A DNA stretch of 64,000 nucleotides from F1-120-MAGs118 sp013360535 (GCA_026647215.1 JAPKHC010000020.1:48964-112963); one strand, 5' to 3'; numbered from the stretch's first letter, positions 8,958 through 17,767 are shown. Translations and numbers: made by a program. Notes: a model not told the origin generated them from the letters alone.

Positions 8958-11483
8958 ATGAAACGCGCTGCCATTCTGCTGCTTTCGCTCGCCTGCGGTT
9001 GTGCGACCCCGGGAACGAACGAGGTCGCGAACCCTGCGAACGTCACGGTCACGCTCGTCGAGCACTTGCCGACAGTGCGCGCGAACCGCTGGTACGGTGG
9101 TCATCGCGCGCCGCTCGAGGTGCAGCCGCTCTCGAAACTGCCGCTCGGTGCTGTCGAGGCGCGCGGTTGGCTGCGGGAGCAGCTCGAGCTGCAGATGGAG
9201 GGGTTTCACGGCCATCTGGGCGAGATTTCGCCCTTCCTGCGCAAGCCGGGCAACGCGTGGCTGAGCCCGACGGGCGAAGGCGACCACGGGTGGGAGGAAG
9301 TGCCGTACTGGCTCAAGGGTTTCGGCGACTGCGCCTACTTGCTCGGCGACGAGGTCGCGATCGCGGAAGCGCGCATCTGGATCGAAGCCGCGCTCGCGAG
9401 CCAGCGTCCCGACGGCTTCTTCGGCCCACGCGGCAACGGCGCGAAGTCGACGGTGTCTTCGACCGACGGTGAGTGGGACCTGTGGCCCAACATGCCGATG
9501 ATGGACGCGCTGCGCAGCTGGCACGAGCACTCCGGCGACCCGCGGGTGCTCGAGTTGCTCGCACGCTACTTCCGTTGGCAGCTCACGCTGACCGACGCGC
9601 AGTTCGTTCCGCCTTACTGGCAGCACCTGCGTGCCTGCGACAACTTGTGGAGCGTTTGGTGGCTGCACGACCGCACGACGGACGAGGCCCTGCGCGCCGA
9701 CCTGTACAAGCTCGCCGAGAAGATCCAGCGCTGCGCCGCGCGCTGGGAAGACGGCGTGATCGACTGGCACAACGTCAACGTGCTCGAGGGCTTCGGCGGG
9801 CCGACGTGGTACGCGAGCTACTCGCACGACGAACGCCAGCGCAGCGCCGCCGAGCGCAACTTTCGCGAATTCCGCGAGAAATATGGCCAGGTTCCCGGCG
9901 GACTGTTCGGCGCCGATGAAGTCGCGCGACCCGGCGCGACCGATCCGCGCCAAGCCGTCGAGACCTGCGGCATGGTCGAGTTCCTGTTCTCCTGCGAGCG
10001 GCTCCTGCTCGTCACCGGCGATCCTGTGTGGGCCGACCGGCTAGAGGACGTCGCGTTCAACAGCTTGCCGGGTGCGCAGACGCCGGACCTGAAGGCGCTG
10101 CGGTATCTGAGCGCGCCGAACATGGCCGTCTCCGATCGCCGCTCGCACAACCCCGGCATCATGAACTCGGGTCCCATGTTCTGCTTCGATCCGAACGATC
10201 ACCGCTGCTGCCAGCACAACGTCGGCCATGGCTGGCCGTACCTCGCGCAGCACCTGTGGATGGCGACGGCGGACGATGGCCTCGCGCTGATGGTGCCGCT
10301 CGCGAGCCGCGTGAAGGCGAAAGTGGGGGAGCAAGGCCGCGAAGTCGAATTCGAGTGCTCGAGCGACTATCCGTTCCGCACGGAGGTCGCCGTGCGTGTC
10401 GTGCGCGCGAACGGCGAGCGTTTCCCGCTCGTGCTGCGGCTTCCGGGTTGGGCCTGTGGCGGCACGGTGATGCTCAACGGCCACGAAGTTCCCGCGGAGG
10501 TCGTCGCCGGCCGTTACTTGCGTCTCGAACGCGAGTGGAACCCCGGCGATGTGCTCGACGTGAACCTGCGCACCGAACTGGAACTGGTGCGTTGGGACGA
10601 CAACAAGGGCGCGGTGAGCGTGCAGCGTGGACCGCTGACCTACGCGCTCGGCATTCCCGAACGCGTCGAACGCTCGGGTGGCACGGACGCTTGGCCGGCC
10701 TTCGAGTACTTTCCCGCCGCGCCGTGGAACTACGCGCTCGAGCTCGGCGACAGCTCGCCGGTCGTGCGCGAAACCCACGGAGAAATCAGCGATCTGCGCG
10801 AGGTGTGGACGCTCGAGCACGTGCCCTCACGTCTCGTCGTGCGCGCTCGCAAGGCGCCGGGCTGGAAGCTCGACGAGCACGGCCTCGTCGCGCGCCTCGT
10901 GCCGAGCCCCGTCGTCGCGGACGCGCAGGTCGAAGAGGTCGAGCTTGTCCCGATGGGCGCCGCACGGCTGCGCATCAGCGCCTTCCCGGTCGCTGGGGCC
11001 GGTTCCTCAGGACTGGACTGGCCGATGCCGCCCGCCTCGCCGCATCCCGACTGGAAGGTCACGGCCTCGCACTGCTTCGGCTCCGACACTCCGCTCGCCT
11101 GCCTCGATGGTGCGGTGCCCCTGACCTCCAACGACTCCACGATCGCGCGCCACACCTGGTGGCCCGAGAAGGGCAACGAGCAGTGGGTGCAGTACGACTT
11201 CCCTGCTCCGCTCCTCGTCGAGGAGTGTGAAGTCTACTGGTTCGACGACACGCCCGGCGGCGGCTGCGCCGTTCCGCGCGACTGGCGCATCGAAGCCCTC
11301 GACGAATCCGGCGTTTGGCGCACGGTCGAGCCCTTCATCAAGGACGAGCCTGCGCGCGACCGTTGGTGCTCGCTGTCGTTCTCCGCTCCTCTCATGAGCA
11401 CTCGGTCCCTGCGCCTCGTCGCGTTGCTCGCCCCTGACCGCTCCGCCGGCGTGCTCGAGTGGCGAGTGCAGCTCGCGGACTAG
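8958..11483 (+). CDS. GH127 beta-L-arabinofuranosidase-type lipoprotein with C-terminal discoidin-like domain
   Basis: An 841-aa lipoprotein (signal ending CGC near residue 15). It is a glycoside hydrolase family 127 (former DUF1680) enzyme: the zinc/nucleophile constellation is present as E335-T-C337 and the paired C417-C418 in an H-R-C-C-Q-H-N segment, equivalent to Glu338, Cys340, Cys417 and Cys418 of the characterised bifidobacterial HypBA1. The family removes beta-L-arabinofuranose from plant glycans or glycoproteins with retention of configuration. After the (alpha/alpha)6 barrel and beta domains, about the last 150 residues look like an F5/8-type carbohydrate-binding domain. It lies 33 bp after spoVR but is functionally unrelated. 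No transporter or other glycosidase is adjacent, so the substrate source is unclear. Confidence 0.88.
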   Translation: MKRAAILLLSLACGCATPGTNEVANPANVTVTLVEHLPTVRANRWYGGHRAPLEVQPLSKLPLGAVEARGWLREQLELQMEGFHGHLGEISPFLRKPGNAWLSPTGEGDHGWEEVPYWLKGFGDCAYLLGDEVAIAEARIWIEAALASQRPDGFFGPRGNGAKSTVSSTDGEWDLWPNMPMMDALRSWHEHSGDPRVLELLARYFRWQLTLTDAQFVPPYWQHLRACDNLWSVWWLHDRTTDEALRADLYKLAEKIQRCAARWEDGVIDWHNVNVLEGFGGPTWYASYSHDERQRSAAERNFREFREKYGQVPGGLFGADEVARPGATDPRQAVETCGMVEFLFSCERLLLVTGDPVWADRLEDVAFNSLPGAQTPDLKALRYLSAPNMAVSDRRSHNPGIMNSGPMFCFDPNDHRCCQHNVGHGWPYLAQHLWMATADDGLALMVPLASRVKAKVGEQGREVEFECSSDYPFRTEVAVRVVRANGERFPLVLRLPGWACGGTVMLNGHEVPAEVVAGRYLRLEREWNPGDVLDVNLRTELELVRWDDNKGAVSVQRGPLTYALGIPERVERSGGTDAWPAFEYFPAAPWNYALELGDSSPVVRETHGEISDLREVWTLEHVPSRLVVRARKAPGWKLDEHGLVARLVPSPVVADAQVEEVELVPMGAARLRISAFPVAGAGSSGLDWPMPPASPHPDWKVTASHCFGSDTPLACLDGAVPLTSNDSTIARHTWWPEKGNEQWVQYDFPAPLLVEECEVYWFDDTPGGGCAVPRDWRIEALDESGVWRTVEPFIKDEPARDRWCSLSFSAPLMSTRSLRLVALLAPDRSAGVLEWRVQLAD

Positions 11484-11507
11484 CTTTCAGGCTCGAAACG
11501 TCCGAGG

Positions 11508-11702
11508 TCAGCGCGCTGAAGGAACGCCGGCGCGTTCGAGGATCTTCTCCATCAGGCACCAGTGCGTGACGGAGGATTGCAGCAGGTTGGCGCCGACGAA
11601 GGCAGTGAAGAGGAACCACCACGGGCTGACCCAGTGGCCGAGCGCGAGGGAGACGAGGACGAAAGTTCCGGCGATCGCGCGGATCAGGTAGTGCATCTGC
11701 AT
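11508..11702 (-). CDS. DUF2892 small inner-membrane protein
   Basis: A 64-aa protein with two hydrophobic segments (about residues 8-25 and 28-45) ending in an H-W-C-L-M-E-K-I-L motif. This matches DUF2892, the membrane domain often found alone or joined to rhodanese domains. It lies alone between the GH127 gene and a divergent PAS-like gene. Its function is unknown; rhodanese-linked members suggest sulfur or redox chemistry at the membrane. The Cys near residue 50 is conserved in the family. Confidence 0.75.
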   Translation of the reverse strand: MQMHYLIRAIAGTFVLVSLALGHWVSPWWFLFTAFVGANLLQSSVTHWCLMEKILERAGVPSAR

Positions 11703-11863
11703 GGCGAGGGGCTCCGCTGCATCCTCGGTTGGCCACGCGACGGTTCGCTACGAACTAGGGCCGAGAATCCGCGGAGAAACGGCGCTCGAAGTCTCGGCGG
11801 CGAAACTGCGCCCGTCGGCCCATGGGGAGGCGGCGCCGGATCTGGTCGACTCCAACGAGCAGC

Positions 11864-12496
11864 ATGGCCGACACTTCGAGCGAGGCGCAGGGCGCGAGGC
11901 AGTTCCAGGAACTGCTGCCGGCGGAGGTCCGCCGGGAGCTTGATACGAGCCGGGATTCGGCCTGCGGCTTGTGGCCGGACCTCTCGATCGCGTGGGTCAA
12001 CCGTGCGTGGCAACGGTTTGGCGAGTCGAACGGCGCGGGCCGACGTGGCGTGTGGGGCGTCGGTCGATCGTTCCTCGACGGCGTCGGGACTCCGCTGCGC
12101 GAGTACTACCGCTCGCACCTGCTGGACGTGCTCGAGAGCGGGCACCCTTGGCAGAGCGAGTACGAGTGCTCGAGCCCCAGCCTCTTCCGCCTGTTCCGGA
12201 TGAACGTCGAGAGCGTCGGAGATGCGCGGGCCCTGCTCGTGCGCCACCAGCGTGTCCTGCAGCGACCGCACGACCTCTCCTGCGTGCGTCCGCAGCCCGC
12301 GGACGCGCGCACGTACGTCGACGAACACGGCCTGATCGCGCAGTGCGTGCACTGCCGGCGCGTGCGCCGAGCAGGGCGGGCGGAGCACTGGGATTGGGTG
12401 CCGTTGTGGGTCGAGGCCGTGCCCGACCATGCGAGTGGCAGCCTGTGCCCGCAGTGCCTCGCGACGCGCTACCCCGACCTCGTGCGCTCGGCCTGA
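11864..12496 (+). CDS. PAS-like sensor protein with C-terminal CxxC...CxxC zinc module
   Basis: A 210-aa soluble protein. ATG 11864 is preferred; an in-frame ATG at 11822 would add 14 basic residues. Residues 30-135 look like a PAS-type ligand-binding domain (S-I-A-W-V-N-R-A-W near the start, then a helical and strand pattern). The C-terminus has C161-V-H-C164 and C195-P-Q-C198 with a conserved W-x-x-V and Y-P-D-L ending. This is the small zinc-binding tail often attached to PAS and response-regulator proteins in environmental bacteria. No kinase, HTH or GGDEF output domain is present, so it must act through a partner, possibly as a redox- or metal-dependent sensor. Confidence 0.65.
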   Translation: MADTSSEAQGARQFQELLPAEVRRELDTSRDSACGLWPDLSIAWVNRAWQRFGESNGAGRRGVWGVGRSFLDGVGTPLREYYRSHLLDVLESGHPWQSEYECSSPSLFRLFRMNVESVGDARALLVRHQRVLQRPHDLSCVRPQPADARTYVDEHGLIAQCVHCRRVRRAGRAEHWDWVPLWVEAVPDHASGSLCPQCLATRYPDLVRSA

Positions 12497-12505
12497 ACCC
12501 GCGCG

Positions 12506-13699
12506 TCACATGAAGTTGCGCGTGTGGAGGCCGCTCAGGCCCGCGGCGTCGTCGGCGGAGAAGCCGAGCTTGCGCAGGCGCATGCGGCGGCCCGCATCCA
12601 TCTGCGCCACGAGATCGACCACGGCCGCGTGACCGCGCGCGATCGCAGCGGGCTCAAAACTGCCCGCCGCGAGCAGCACGAGCGCGTCGAAGACCTCCTC
12701 GTTGAGCCCGGCGGTGCCGCGCAGCACATCGTGGCGCTCGCGCACGGCAGACGCGAGGCGCGCGAGCAGCGTGGGCTCGTGCCGGACGCGTTCGGCCAGA
12801 TGGCCCATCGCGAACGCGACGTGCCGGGCCTCGTCCGCAGCCACGAGACGCATGAGCTCGGCTGTGCAGCGGTCCGGTGCGTGCTCACGCAGGAACGTGA
12901 GCAGGTGGACGAACGTGCCTTCGCCGAGCACGCCGAGCAGCAGCGCCGCACGGTCGAAGTCCGGCTCTTCGACGAGCGTGCGCAACGACGCCTGCCCGCC
13001 GGTCGTCGAGAGCCCGAGTTCCGTGCGCCGCAGCGCCGCGCGGCGCGCGAAGACCTCGATATGGCGCGCTTCGTCGGCAGCTTGGAGCGCGAGCAGCTGC
13101 AGCACCTCGCGGAACTGCGGATGCACTTGCGTCGCGAAGCGCGCGGGCACGAGCAGCGCCGCTGTCTCGTTCTCGATCAGGTACGTGAGCACCGTGACGA
13201 GCGCGTCCTCGACCTCGTCGGGATGTTCGAGCGCGACGTCCCAGGGAATCGCACTGCCCGGATCCCACTGCGCCGCCGCCGCGGCGCGGTACAGCTCCGG
13301 TGCGCTCGCGAACCAGGCTTCGTCGGCGGTCGCGAGCCGGAACGAGAACGGAGCGCCGCCCGCTTCGACGAGCGCGCCGCGCGCGGCGAGTCCCCAACGT
13401 TGCGACGGTCGCGCGGCGAGCTCGCTGGCCGGCGCGCGGCCTGCGCGTTCGGCGCCGACGCGGCGAGCGCCGTGCGCGGGACCGAGTTGGAGACGGAAAC
13501 GACCGGAGCCGAGCTCCTCGACGCGGTGGCCGCGCCCGCGCGACCAGGCGGCGACCTGCGAGGCGAAGTCCGCGGATTCCGCGCGGATTTCGACGCTTTC
13601 GCCGGGGCTCAAGGAGCCGAGCTCGAGGGCGAGCAACGTGCCCGCCCCGCTGTCGAAGGCGAGGAGCCCGAGCTCGAGCCTGCGCGACGGCGCGCTCAC
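12506..13699 (-). CDS. TusA-like domain fused to ferritin-like di-iron oxygenase-type domain
   Basis: A 397-aa protein with a GTG start that overlaps the upstream gene's stop (GTGA). Residues 1-72 resemble the TusA/SirA fold (S-P-G-E-S-V-E-I, then A-W-S-R-G-R-G-H), but the sulfur-carrying Cys is missing. Residues 160-300 form a four-helix bundle with candidate iron ligands E176 or E178, E210-x-x-H213, E260 and E290-x-x-H293. That is the canonical two-Glu, two-ExxH pattern of di-iron carboxylate proteins (oxygenases, R2-like oxidases). The product is cytoplasmic. It is last in a three-gene operon with a PhnD-like protein and an acyl-CoA-dehydrogenase-like flavoprotein. I infer oxidation of a small substrate with O2; the substrate is unknown. 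Confidence 0.7.
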   Translation of the reverse strand: MSAPSRRLELGLLAFDSGAGTLLALELGSLSPGESVEIRAESADFASQVAAWSRGRGHRVEELGSGRFRLQLGPAHGARRVGAERAGRAPASELAARPSQRWGLAARGALVEAGGAPFSFRLATADEAWFASAPELYRAAAAAQWDPGSAIPWDVALEHPDEVEDALVTVLTYLIENETAALLVPARFATQVHPQFREVLQLLALQAADEARHIEVFARRAALRRTELGLSTTGGQASLRTLVEEPDFDRAALLLGVLGEGTFVHLLTFLREHAPDRCTAELMRLVAADEARHVAFAMGHLAERVRHEPTLLARLASAVRERHDVLRGTAGLNEEVFDALVLLAAGSFEPAAIARGHAAVVDLVAQMDAGRRMRLRKLGFSADDAAGLSGLHTRNFM

Positions 13700-14541
13700 G
13701 CGGCGCCCATGCGCTCGAGGAACGGCGCGAGCCAGCCGAAGCGCTCGCAGGCGCGCTCGAGCGCTGCATAGCCGCTCGTTCGCCCTTCGCGCCACTGCTT
13801 GAGGCCTTCGAGGTCCATCAGCGGACGCACGGCCGGGTCGTCGTAGCGCATGCCGAACAGGAGCTCGCGGAAGCGTGCGACCGAGCCTTCGTCGACGCCG
13901 TCGAGCACCGTGAAGTTGCAGTGGTCGAAGGGTCCGGTCTGCGCGAGCACGCGCACGCTGCCGCGCGGCAGCGTGCCGTCCGCCGAGAACGCCAGATGAT
14001 TGCCGTCGATCACGCACGCTGCGTCGACTTCGCCGCGCACCAGCGCCTGCGCCGCGAGCCGTTCGCCGCCGACGTGGTCGCCGTGCTTGCCGACGAGCAC
14101 GTCGAAGCGGCGCACCTCGAAGTCGCGGCCCGGCTCGAGGCCGAGCGAGGCGAGGTGCTCGAGCGGAAGCAGCGTCGCCTGCGGCGAATCGCTCGCGCCG
14201 ACGCCGATGACCCTTCCACGCAGATCCGCCGGGGTTTTCGGGCCTTCCTGCCGTACGAGCACGACGCTGGTGAGGTCACAGTCGGTGTCGCGCATGGCGA
14301 TCGCACGCGCCTTGCGGCCGCGCGCGCGCGCGACACGCTCGGCCTCGATCCACGCCAGCGGCGAGTTCCACGCGACGTCGAAAGCGCCTGCGAAATGCTG
14401 CTCGACCTGGCGCTCGTAGTTGGTGTAGAGCACGTAGTCGAACTCGAGCCCGTGCAGCGCGAAGAAGCGCTGGAAGCCGTCCCAGATGGTGACGACTTTC
14501 GGGTCGTAGGCGACGGCGCCGAGGACGATGCGGTGGGTCAT
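13696..14541 (-). CDS. PhnD-like substrate-binding-fold protein without signal peptide
   Basis: A 281-aa protein starting at ATG 14541, opening directly with a beta strand (I-V-L-G-A-V-A-Y-D). The two-lobed type-2 periplasmic-binding fold of the PhnD/TauA-like group is indicated by L-R-G-R-V-I-G-V-G near residue 125, a D-V-A-W-N-S-P segment near residue 75 and a D-A-A-C-V-I-D segment near residue 195. PhnD normally captures phosphonate or related oxyanions for an ABC transporter, but no export signal, permease or ATPase is here. The protein is therefore probably cytoplasmic, either a substrate sensor or an enzyme. It is 11 bp downstream of the flavoprotein gene and overlaps the TusA/di-iron gene by four bases. 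Confidence 0.75.
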   Translation of the reverse strand: MTHRIVLGAVAYDPKVVTIWDGFQRFFALHGLEFDYVLYTNYERQVEQHFAGAFDVAWNSPLAWIEAERVARARGRKARAIAMRDTDCDLTSVVLVRQEGPKTPADLRGRVIGVGASDSPQATLLPLEHLASLGLEPGRDFEVRRFDVLVGKHGDHVGGERLAAQALVRGEVDAACVIDGNHLAFSADGTLPRGSVRVLAQTGPFDHCNFTVLDGVDEGSVARFRELLFGMRYDDPAVRPLMDLEGLKQWREGRTSGYAALERACERFGWLAPFLERMGAA

Positions 14542-14552
14542 GGGAGGTGCGC

Positions 14553-15671
14553 TCAGAACAGCGGCAGCCCGCAGACTGCCTTGCCGATGAAGTCGTAGAG
14601 CTGGTCGGAGGTGGGGGCCATGATCATCGCCGCACGCGCGTCGCGGAAGCGGCGCTCGACGCCGACGTCCTTGCGGAAGGCCATGCCGGCGCAGACGCGC
14701 ATCGCGGTGTCGAGCACTTCGCGCGCGGTTTCGGCGGTGGCGGCCTTCACCTCGAGCACGCGCAGCATCGCGTCGGGGCGGCCTTGTTCGAGCGCGGCGA
14801 TGGTGTCGAGCCACAGCGCGCGTGCCATGTCGGTCTGGATGCGCATGCGCGCGACGTAGGCGCGGATCGTCGGCAGGTCGGCGAGCGCGCTCTGGAGGTG
14901 CTCGTACTTCGTTCCGCCCGCGTGCTCGGCGGTCTTCGCGACCGCGGCTTCGCACATGCCGACGGAACCCGCGGAAATCAGCACGCTGAAGAGCGGCAAC
15001 ACGGTCTGCATCATGATGCCGAAGCCCGCGCCGTCGCCGCCGAGGCGATTGGCGACGGGAACTCGCACGCCGTTCGCGGCGACGGGCGCGGAATCGTTGC
15101 CACGCAGGCCGAGGCCGTCGAAGGGGCGCTCGATCGAGAGGCCCGCGGACTTGCTCGGCACGAGCCACAACGTCGAGAGTTCCGAGCCCTGCGTCGGCTT
15201 GCTCGACCACACGTAGGCCGTGGCGGCGTGGGCGGACGTGATCCAGCTCTTGCGCGCGTCGAGCGTGACCGAGTTGCCGTCCGCGCGGGCCGTGCTCACC
15301 GGCGCCCAGAAGTGCGCGCGCGAGCCGGCTTCGCTGAACGCGAGTGTCGAGAGGTGCTTTCCGGTAGCGATTTCGCGGCGAAATTCGAGCGAACCGTGCG
15401 CCTCGATCACGGCCGTGCCCGCGTAGTGCATCGTCAGCACCATCGCCGACGAGCCGCACTCGCGCGCGACCCGCTCGATCACTTCCGCGGCTTGCCGCAG
15501 GCCGAGACCGTGGCCACCGACTTCCTTGGCGGAGAGCAGCGCGAGCAGGCCGTTCTCGCGACAGGCGTCGATGAACTGGGACGGGAAGGTGGCCTGGGCG
15601 TCGACCGAAACGGCGTTGGCGGCAGCGACGGCGGCCACACGTTCGGCGGCGGCGAGGGAGTCGAAAGTCAT
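14553..15671 (-). CDS. acyl-CoA dehydrogenase-fold flavoprotein lacking the usual catalytic Glu
   Basis: A 372-aa protein; ATG 15671 is preferred to an in-frame ATG 24 bases upstream. It has the complete acyl-CoA dehydrogenase layout: N-terminal helical domain, a beta domain with S-T-L-A-F-S-E-A-G-S and W-I-T-S-A (flavin contacts), and a C-terminal helical bundle. Where typical dehydrogenases end in Y-E-G-T (with the catalytic Glu), this one has M-A-P-T-S-D around residues 351-356, so the base is Ala. Relatives with this change include flavin monooxygenase-like members of the superfamily. It leads an operon with the PhnD-like and TusA/di-iron genes, so a two-step oxidation of a sulfur-, nitrogen- or phosphorus-containing compound is a reasonable guess, but only a guess. 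Confidence 0.8.
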   Translation of the reverse strand: MTFDSLAAAERVAAVAAANAVSVDAQATFPSQFIDACRENGLLALLSAKEVGGHGLGLRQAAEVIERVARECGSSAMVLTMHYAGTAVIEAHGSLEFRREIATGKHLSTLAFSEAGSRAHFWAPVSTARADGNSVTLDARKSWITSAHAATAYVWSSKPTQGSELSTLWLVPSKSAGLSIERPFDGLGLRGNDSAPVAANGVRVPVANRLGGDGAGFGIMMQTVLPLFSVLISAGSVGMCEAAVAKTAEHAGGTKYEHLQSALADLPTIRAYVARMRIQTDMARALWLDTIAALEQGRPDAMLRVLEVKAATAETAREVLDTAMRVCAGMAFRKDVGVERRFRDARAAMIMAPTSDQLYDFIGKAVCGLPLF

Positions 15672-15786
15672 CGGATGGGGCGGTGGGTTGGGCACCGCCG
15701 TCCCGATCGCCCGCCCGTCAGCGCAGGGGGCCCGATCGCGCGCGCCGGTGCTCGCTCGACCCGGGCACGCCGGGCCGGCGCAAGGT

Positions 15787-15804
15787 TCAGAGGAGGAGAC
15801 GCAT
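15787..15804 (-). CDS. possible five-residue leader peptide (MRLLL)
   Basis: A minus-strand ATG at 15804 opens a five-codon frame (Met-Arg-Leu-Leu-Leu-stop) located 7 nt after a TACCGT hexamer and 115 nt before the flavoprotein start. The spacing fits the leaderless promoter pattern of this window, so the peptide may be translated and act as a cis-regulatory leader. The evidence is position only. Confidence 0.25.
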   Translation of the reverse strand: MRLLL

Positions 15805-15811
15805 GGGCGTT

Positions 15812-15817
15812 ACGGTA
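15812..15817 (-). promoter_or_regulatory. TACCGT -10-like hexamer for the flavoprotein operon
   Basis: It sits 7 nt before the tiny leader frame and 140 nt before the flavoprotein ATG. The stretch between contains GC-rich inverted repeats but no larger gene. Confidence 0.35.
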
Positions 15818-15899
15818 GCGCGGACGGACTTTGTGGCAAGCCGTCGGACCGCGGACTTGCCGGTGGCAAACAGGACGGGCGATCGGGACACTCGGTGGC

Positions 15900-17636
15900 G
15901 TGAATTCGTCCCGCATCCCGCGCCTTTTGTGGCTCGTCGTGCTCGCAGCGCTCGTGCTGCGCGTGTGGGGCCTCGGCTACGGCGTTCCGACGTGGGAAGA
16001 GCCCGACCCCGACATTCCGGCGCACGTCGACATGTTGCGTGAGGGTTGGAAGGGGAACGAGACGTTGAGCGCGGTCGAGGCTCCCGACGAGCAGTACCCG
16101 CACCTTGTCGCGGATGTCGCGCGGCTGTTGCCGGCGCGGCCGCCGACGAGTGGGGCGGATGCGCCGAAGGAGCTCGCCGGGCATCTGCGCGCGGCGGCGT
16201 GGACGCACGTGCAAGTGCGCTGGATCGTTGCGCTCGCGGCGCTCGCCTGCGTGCCGCTGACGTTCGTGCTCGCGAGGAGGTTCGTGCGCGACGGCTGGGC
16301 GGTGTTCGCAGCGGCGCTGGTGGCGACGAGCCTCTTGTCGCAGAGCTTCGCTCAGCAGGCGCGGCCACATGCGGTGGCGACGACGCTGATGGTCGCGGCG
16401 CTGTCGGCGGACTTGAAGGTCGTGCGCGAGGGGACGTGGAGGGCTTATGCGCTGGCGGCGCTGTTCAGCGCGCTCGCGCTGGGCACGCTGCACAACTCGC
16501 TCGCGATCCTGCTCGCGGGGCTTGCGGCGCATCTGTTGCGCGGTGGTGGTGCGAAGAAGCTCGATCTCAAGCTGGCCCTGCCGATCGTGGCCTGCGCGCT
16601 CGCGTTGCCGGTGTTCTATCCGTTCCTCTTCGCGGAGGTCGAGCAGGTGCGCGGCGTCGAGGAAGGTGCGATCAAGTTCGCGGAGCACTCGGTCGCGCTC
16701 GGGCAGTTCGTCGGCAAGGGCTTTCCGGTCGTCGCGCAGGTCGCGTGGAATTACGAGCCGGTGCTGGTCGTGCTGCTCGGAGTGGCGCTGGTGGCTCTCG
16801 TGGCGTTGCGCGGCGAGGCGCGTGCGGAGCGGCGCCGCGAGCGGCTGGTCGTGCTCGCCTTCGTGTTGCCGTACCTGCTCGTGATCGGACTGTTCGAGCG
16901 CACGTACGAGCGGTTTCTGTTGCCGTTGGTGCCGTGCGGGGCGGTGTTCGCGGCCTGGGGATTGCAGCAGGTGGCCGGGAGATTCGGGCGAAAGCTTGGG
17001 GTCGGGATCGCGGCGCTCGCGCTCGTCGTGCCGACGTTCGTGTGCGCGAAGCTGGCGTGGTTGCGCTCGCGGCCGGACACGCTCGGTGAGGTGGCGCAGT
17101 GGCTCGAAGCGCGGCCAGGAGCGCGCGCGGAGACGGTGTACCTCTCCGCGGCGCCGCCCGCGCTCGACTTGCCGCTCGTGCGCGAGCCGGAGGGGCTCCA
17201 CTTCTATGGGAAGCTCCCGAAGATGCCGCTGTCGGTGTGGACGGGCTGGCAGGCGAAGGTGGGGGAGTTTCCCGCGGAAATCCAGCGCTGGGACCTGCGC
17301 TGGCTGGTCGCGCCGCGCGGGCCCGCGGCGGCGGATCTGCCGGGGTACCTCGCGTCGCTCGGGCCGGCACTGTTCGTGATCGAGGTGTACGAGCAGCGCA
17401 CGAACCACGCGCTGCAGGTGCGAGTGCGGGAAGCGCTCGCGGCGAAGGGCGAGCGTGTCGCGCGTTTCTCGCCGGATCCCGATCCAACGCAGAGTGAACT
17501 CGAGCTCTTCTTCCAGCTTTCCGATCACTTCAACGACGACGAGCTCGTCGCTTGGCCCAACTTCACCTGGCGACTGCTGCGAGCGCGCGCGATCGGGCCG
17601 GTGGTCGAAGTCTGGCGCGTGCCGGCGGGTGGATGA
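15900..17636 (+). CDS. GT39-type membrane glycosyltransferase (ArnT/PMT-like)
   Basis: A 578-aa integral membrane protein starting at GTG 15900, where the first hydrophobic segment begins. About 9-11 membrane spans are seen through residue 390, followed by a soluble C-terminal part. An acidic first loop (E-E-P-D-P-D near residue 30) is where GT-C enzymes keep catalytic acids, and Q-Q-A-R-P-H-A near residue 155 is shared with the paralogue at 60.3-62.1 kb. Such enzymes move a sugar from a polyprenyl-phosphate donor to a lipid or protein outside the membrane. The gene sits just before three further glycosyltransferase genes. One of these is dolichol-phosphate-mannose-synthase-like and could supply its donor. 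Confidence 0.75.
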   Translation: MNSSRIPRLLWLVVLAALVLRVWGLGYGVPTWEEPDPDIPAHVDMLREGWKGNETLSAVEAPDEQYPHLVADVARLLPARPPTSGADAPKELAGHLRAAAWTHVQVRWIVALAALACVPLTFVLARRFVRDGWAVFAAALVATSLLSQSFAQQARPHAVATTLMVAALSADLKVVREGTWRAYALAALFSALALGTLHNSLAILLAGLAAHLLRGGGAKKLDLKLALPIVACALALPVFYPFLFAEVEQVRGVEEGAIKFAEHSVALGQFVGKGFPVVAQVAWNYEPVLVVLLGVALVALVALRGEARAERRRERLVVLAFVLPYLLVIGLFERTYERFLLPLVPCGAVFAAWGLQQVAGRFGRKLGVGIAALALVVPTFVCAKLAWLRSRPDTLGEVAQWLEARPGARAETVYLSAAPPALDLPLVREPEGLHFYGKLPKMPLSVWTGWQAKVGEFPAEIQRWDLRWLVAPRGPAAADLPGYLASLGPALFVIEVYEQRTNHALQVRVREALAAKGERVARFSPDPDPTQSELELFFQLSDHFNDDELVAWPNFTWRLLRARAIGPVVEVWRVPAGG

Positions 17637-17651
17637 GCCCCGATTCGGGGC
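17637..17651 (+). terminator. short GC hairpin after the GT39-type gene
   Basis: A 6-bp perfect stem with a 3-nt loop begins immediately after the stop codon at 17636. No U-tract follows, so termination is only a suggestion. Confidence 0.35.
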
Positions 17652-17767
17652 GCGCGCGGACGTGGACATTTCTTCCGGGTGCGCGGGCGCGCCGTGGGGG
17701 TGCCATGCAGCACGTTCGAGCCCGTTTCGCGGCACTCAGGTCACCTTGCGCGCGGCGCCGAAACGTC

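Noticed and set aside
15803..16042. Plus-strand frame at ATG 15803 with an excellent AGGAGG site
   Set aside because: It runs through the start of the GT39-type gene in another frame with an Arg-rich translation. The ribosome-site-like bases are explained by minus-strand Leu codons.
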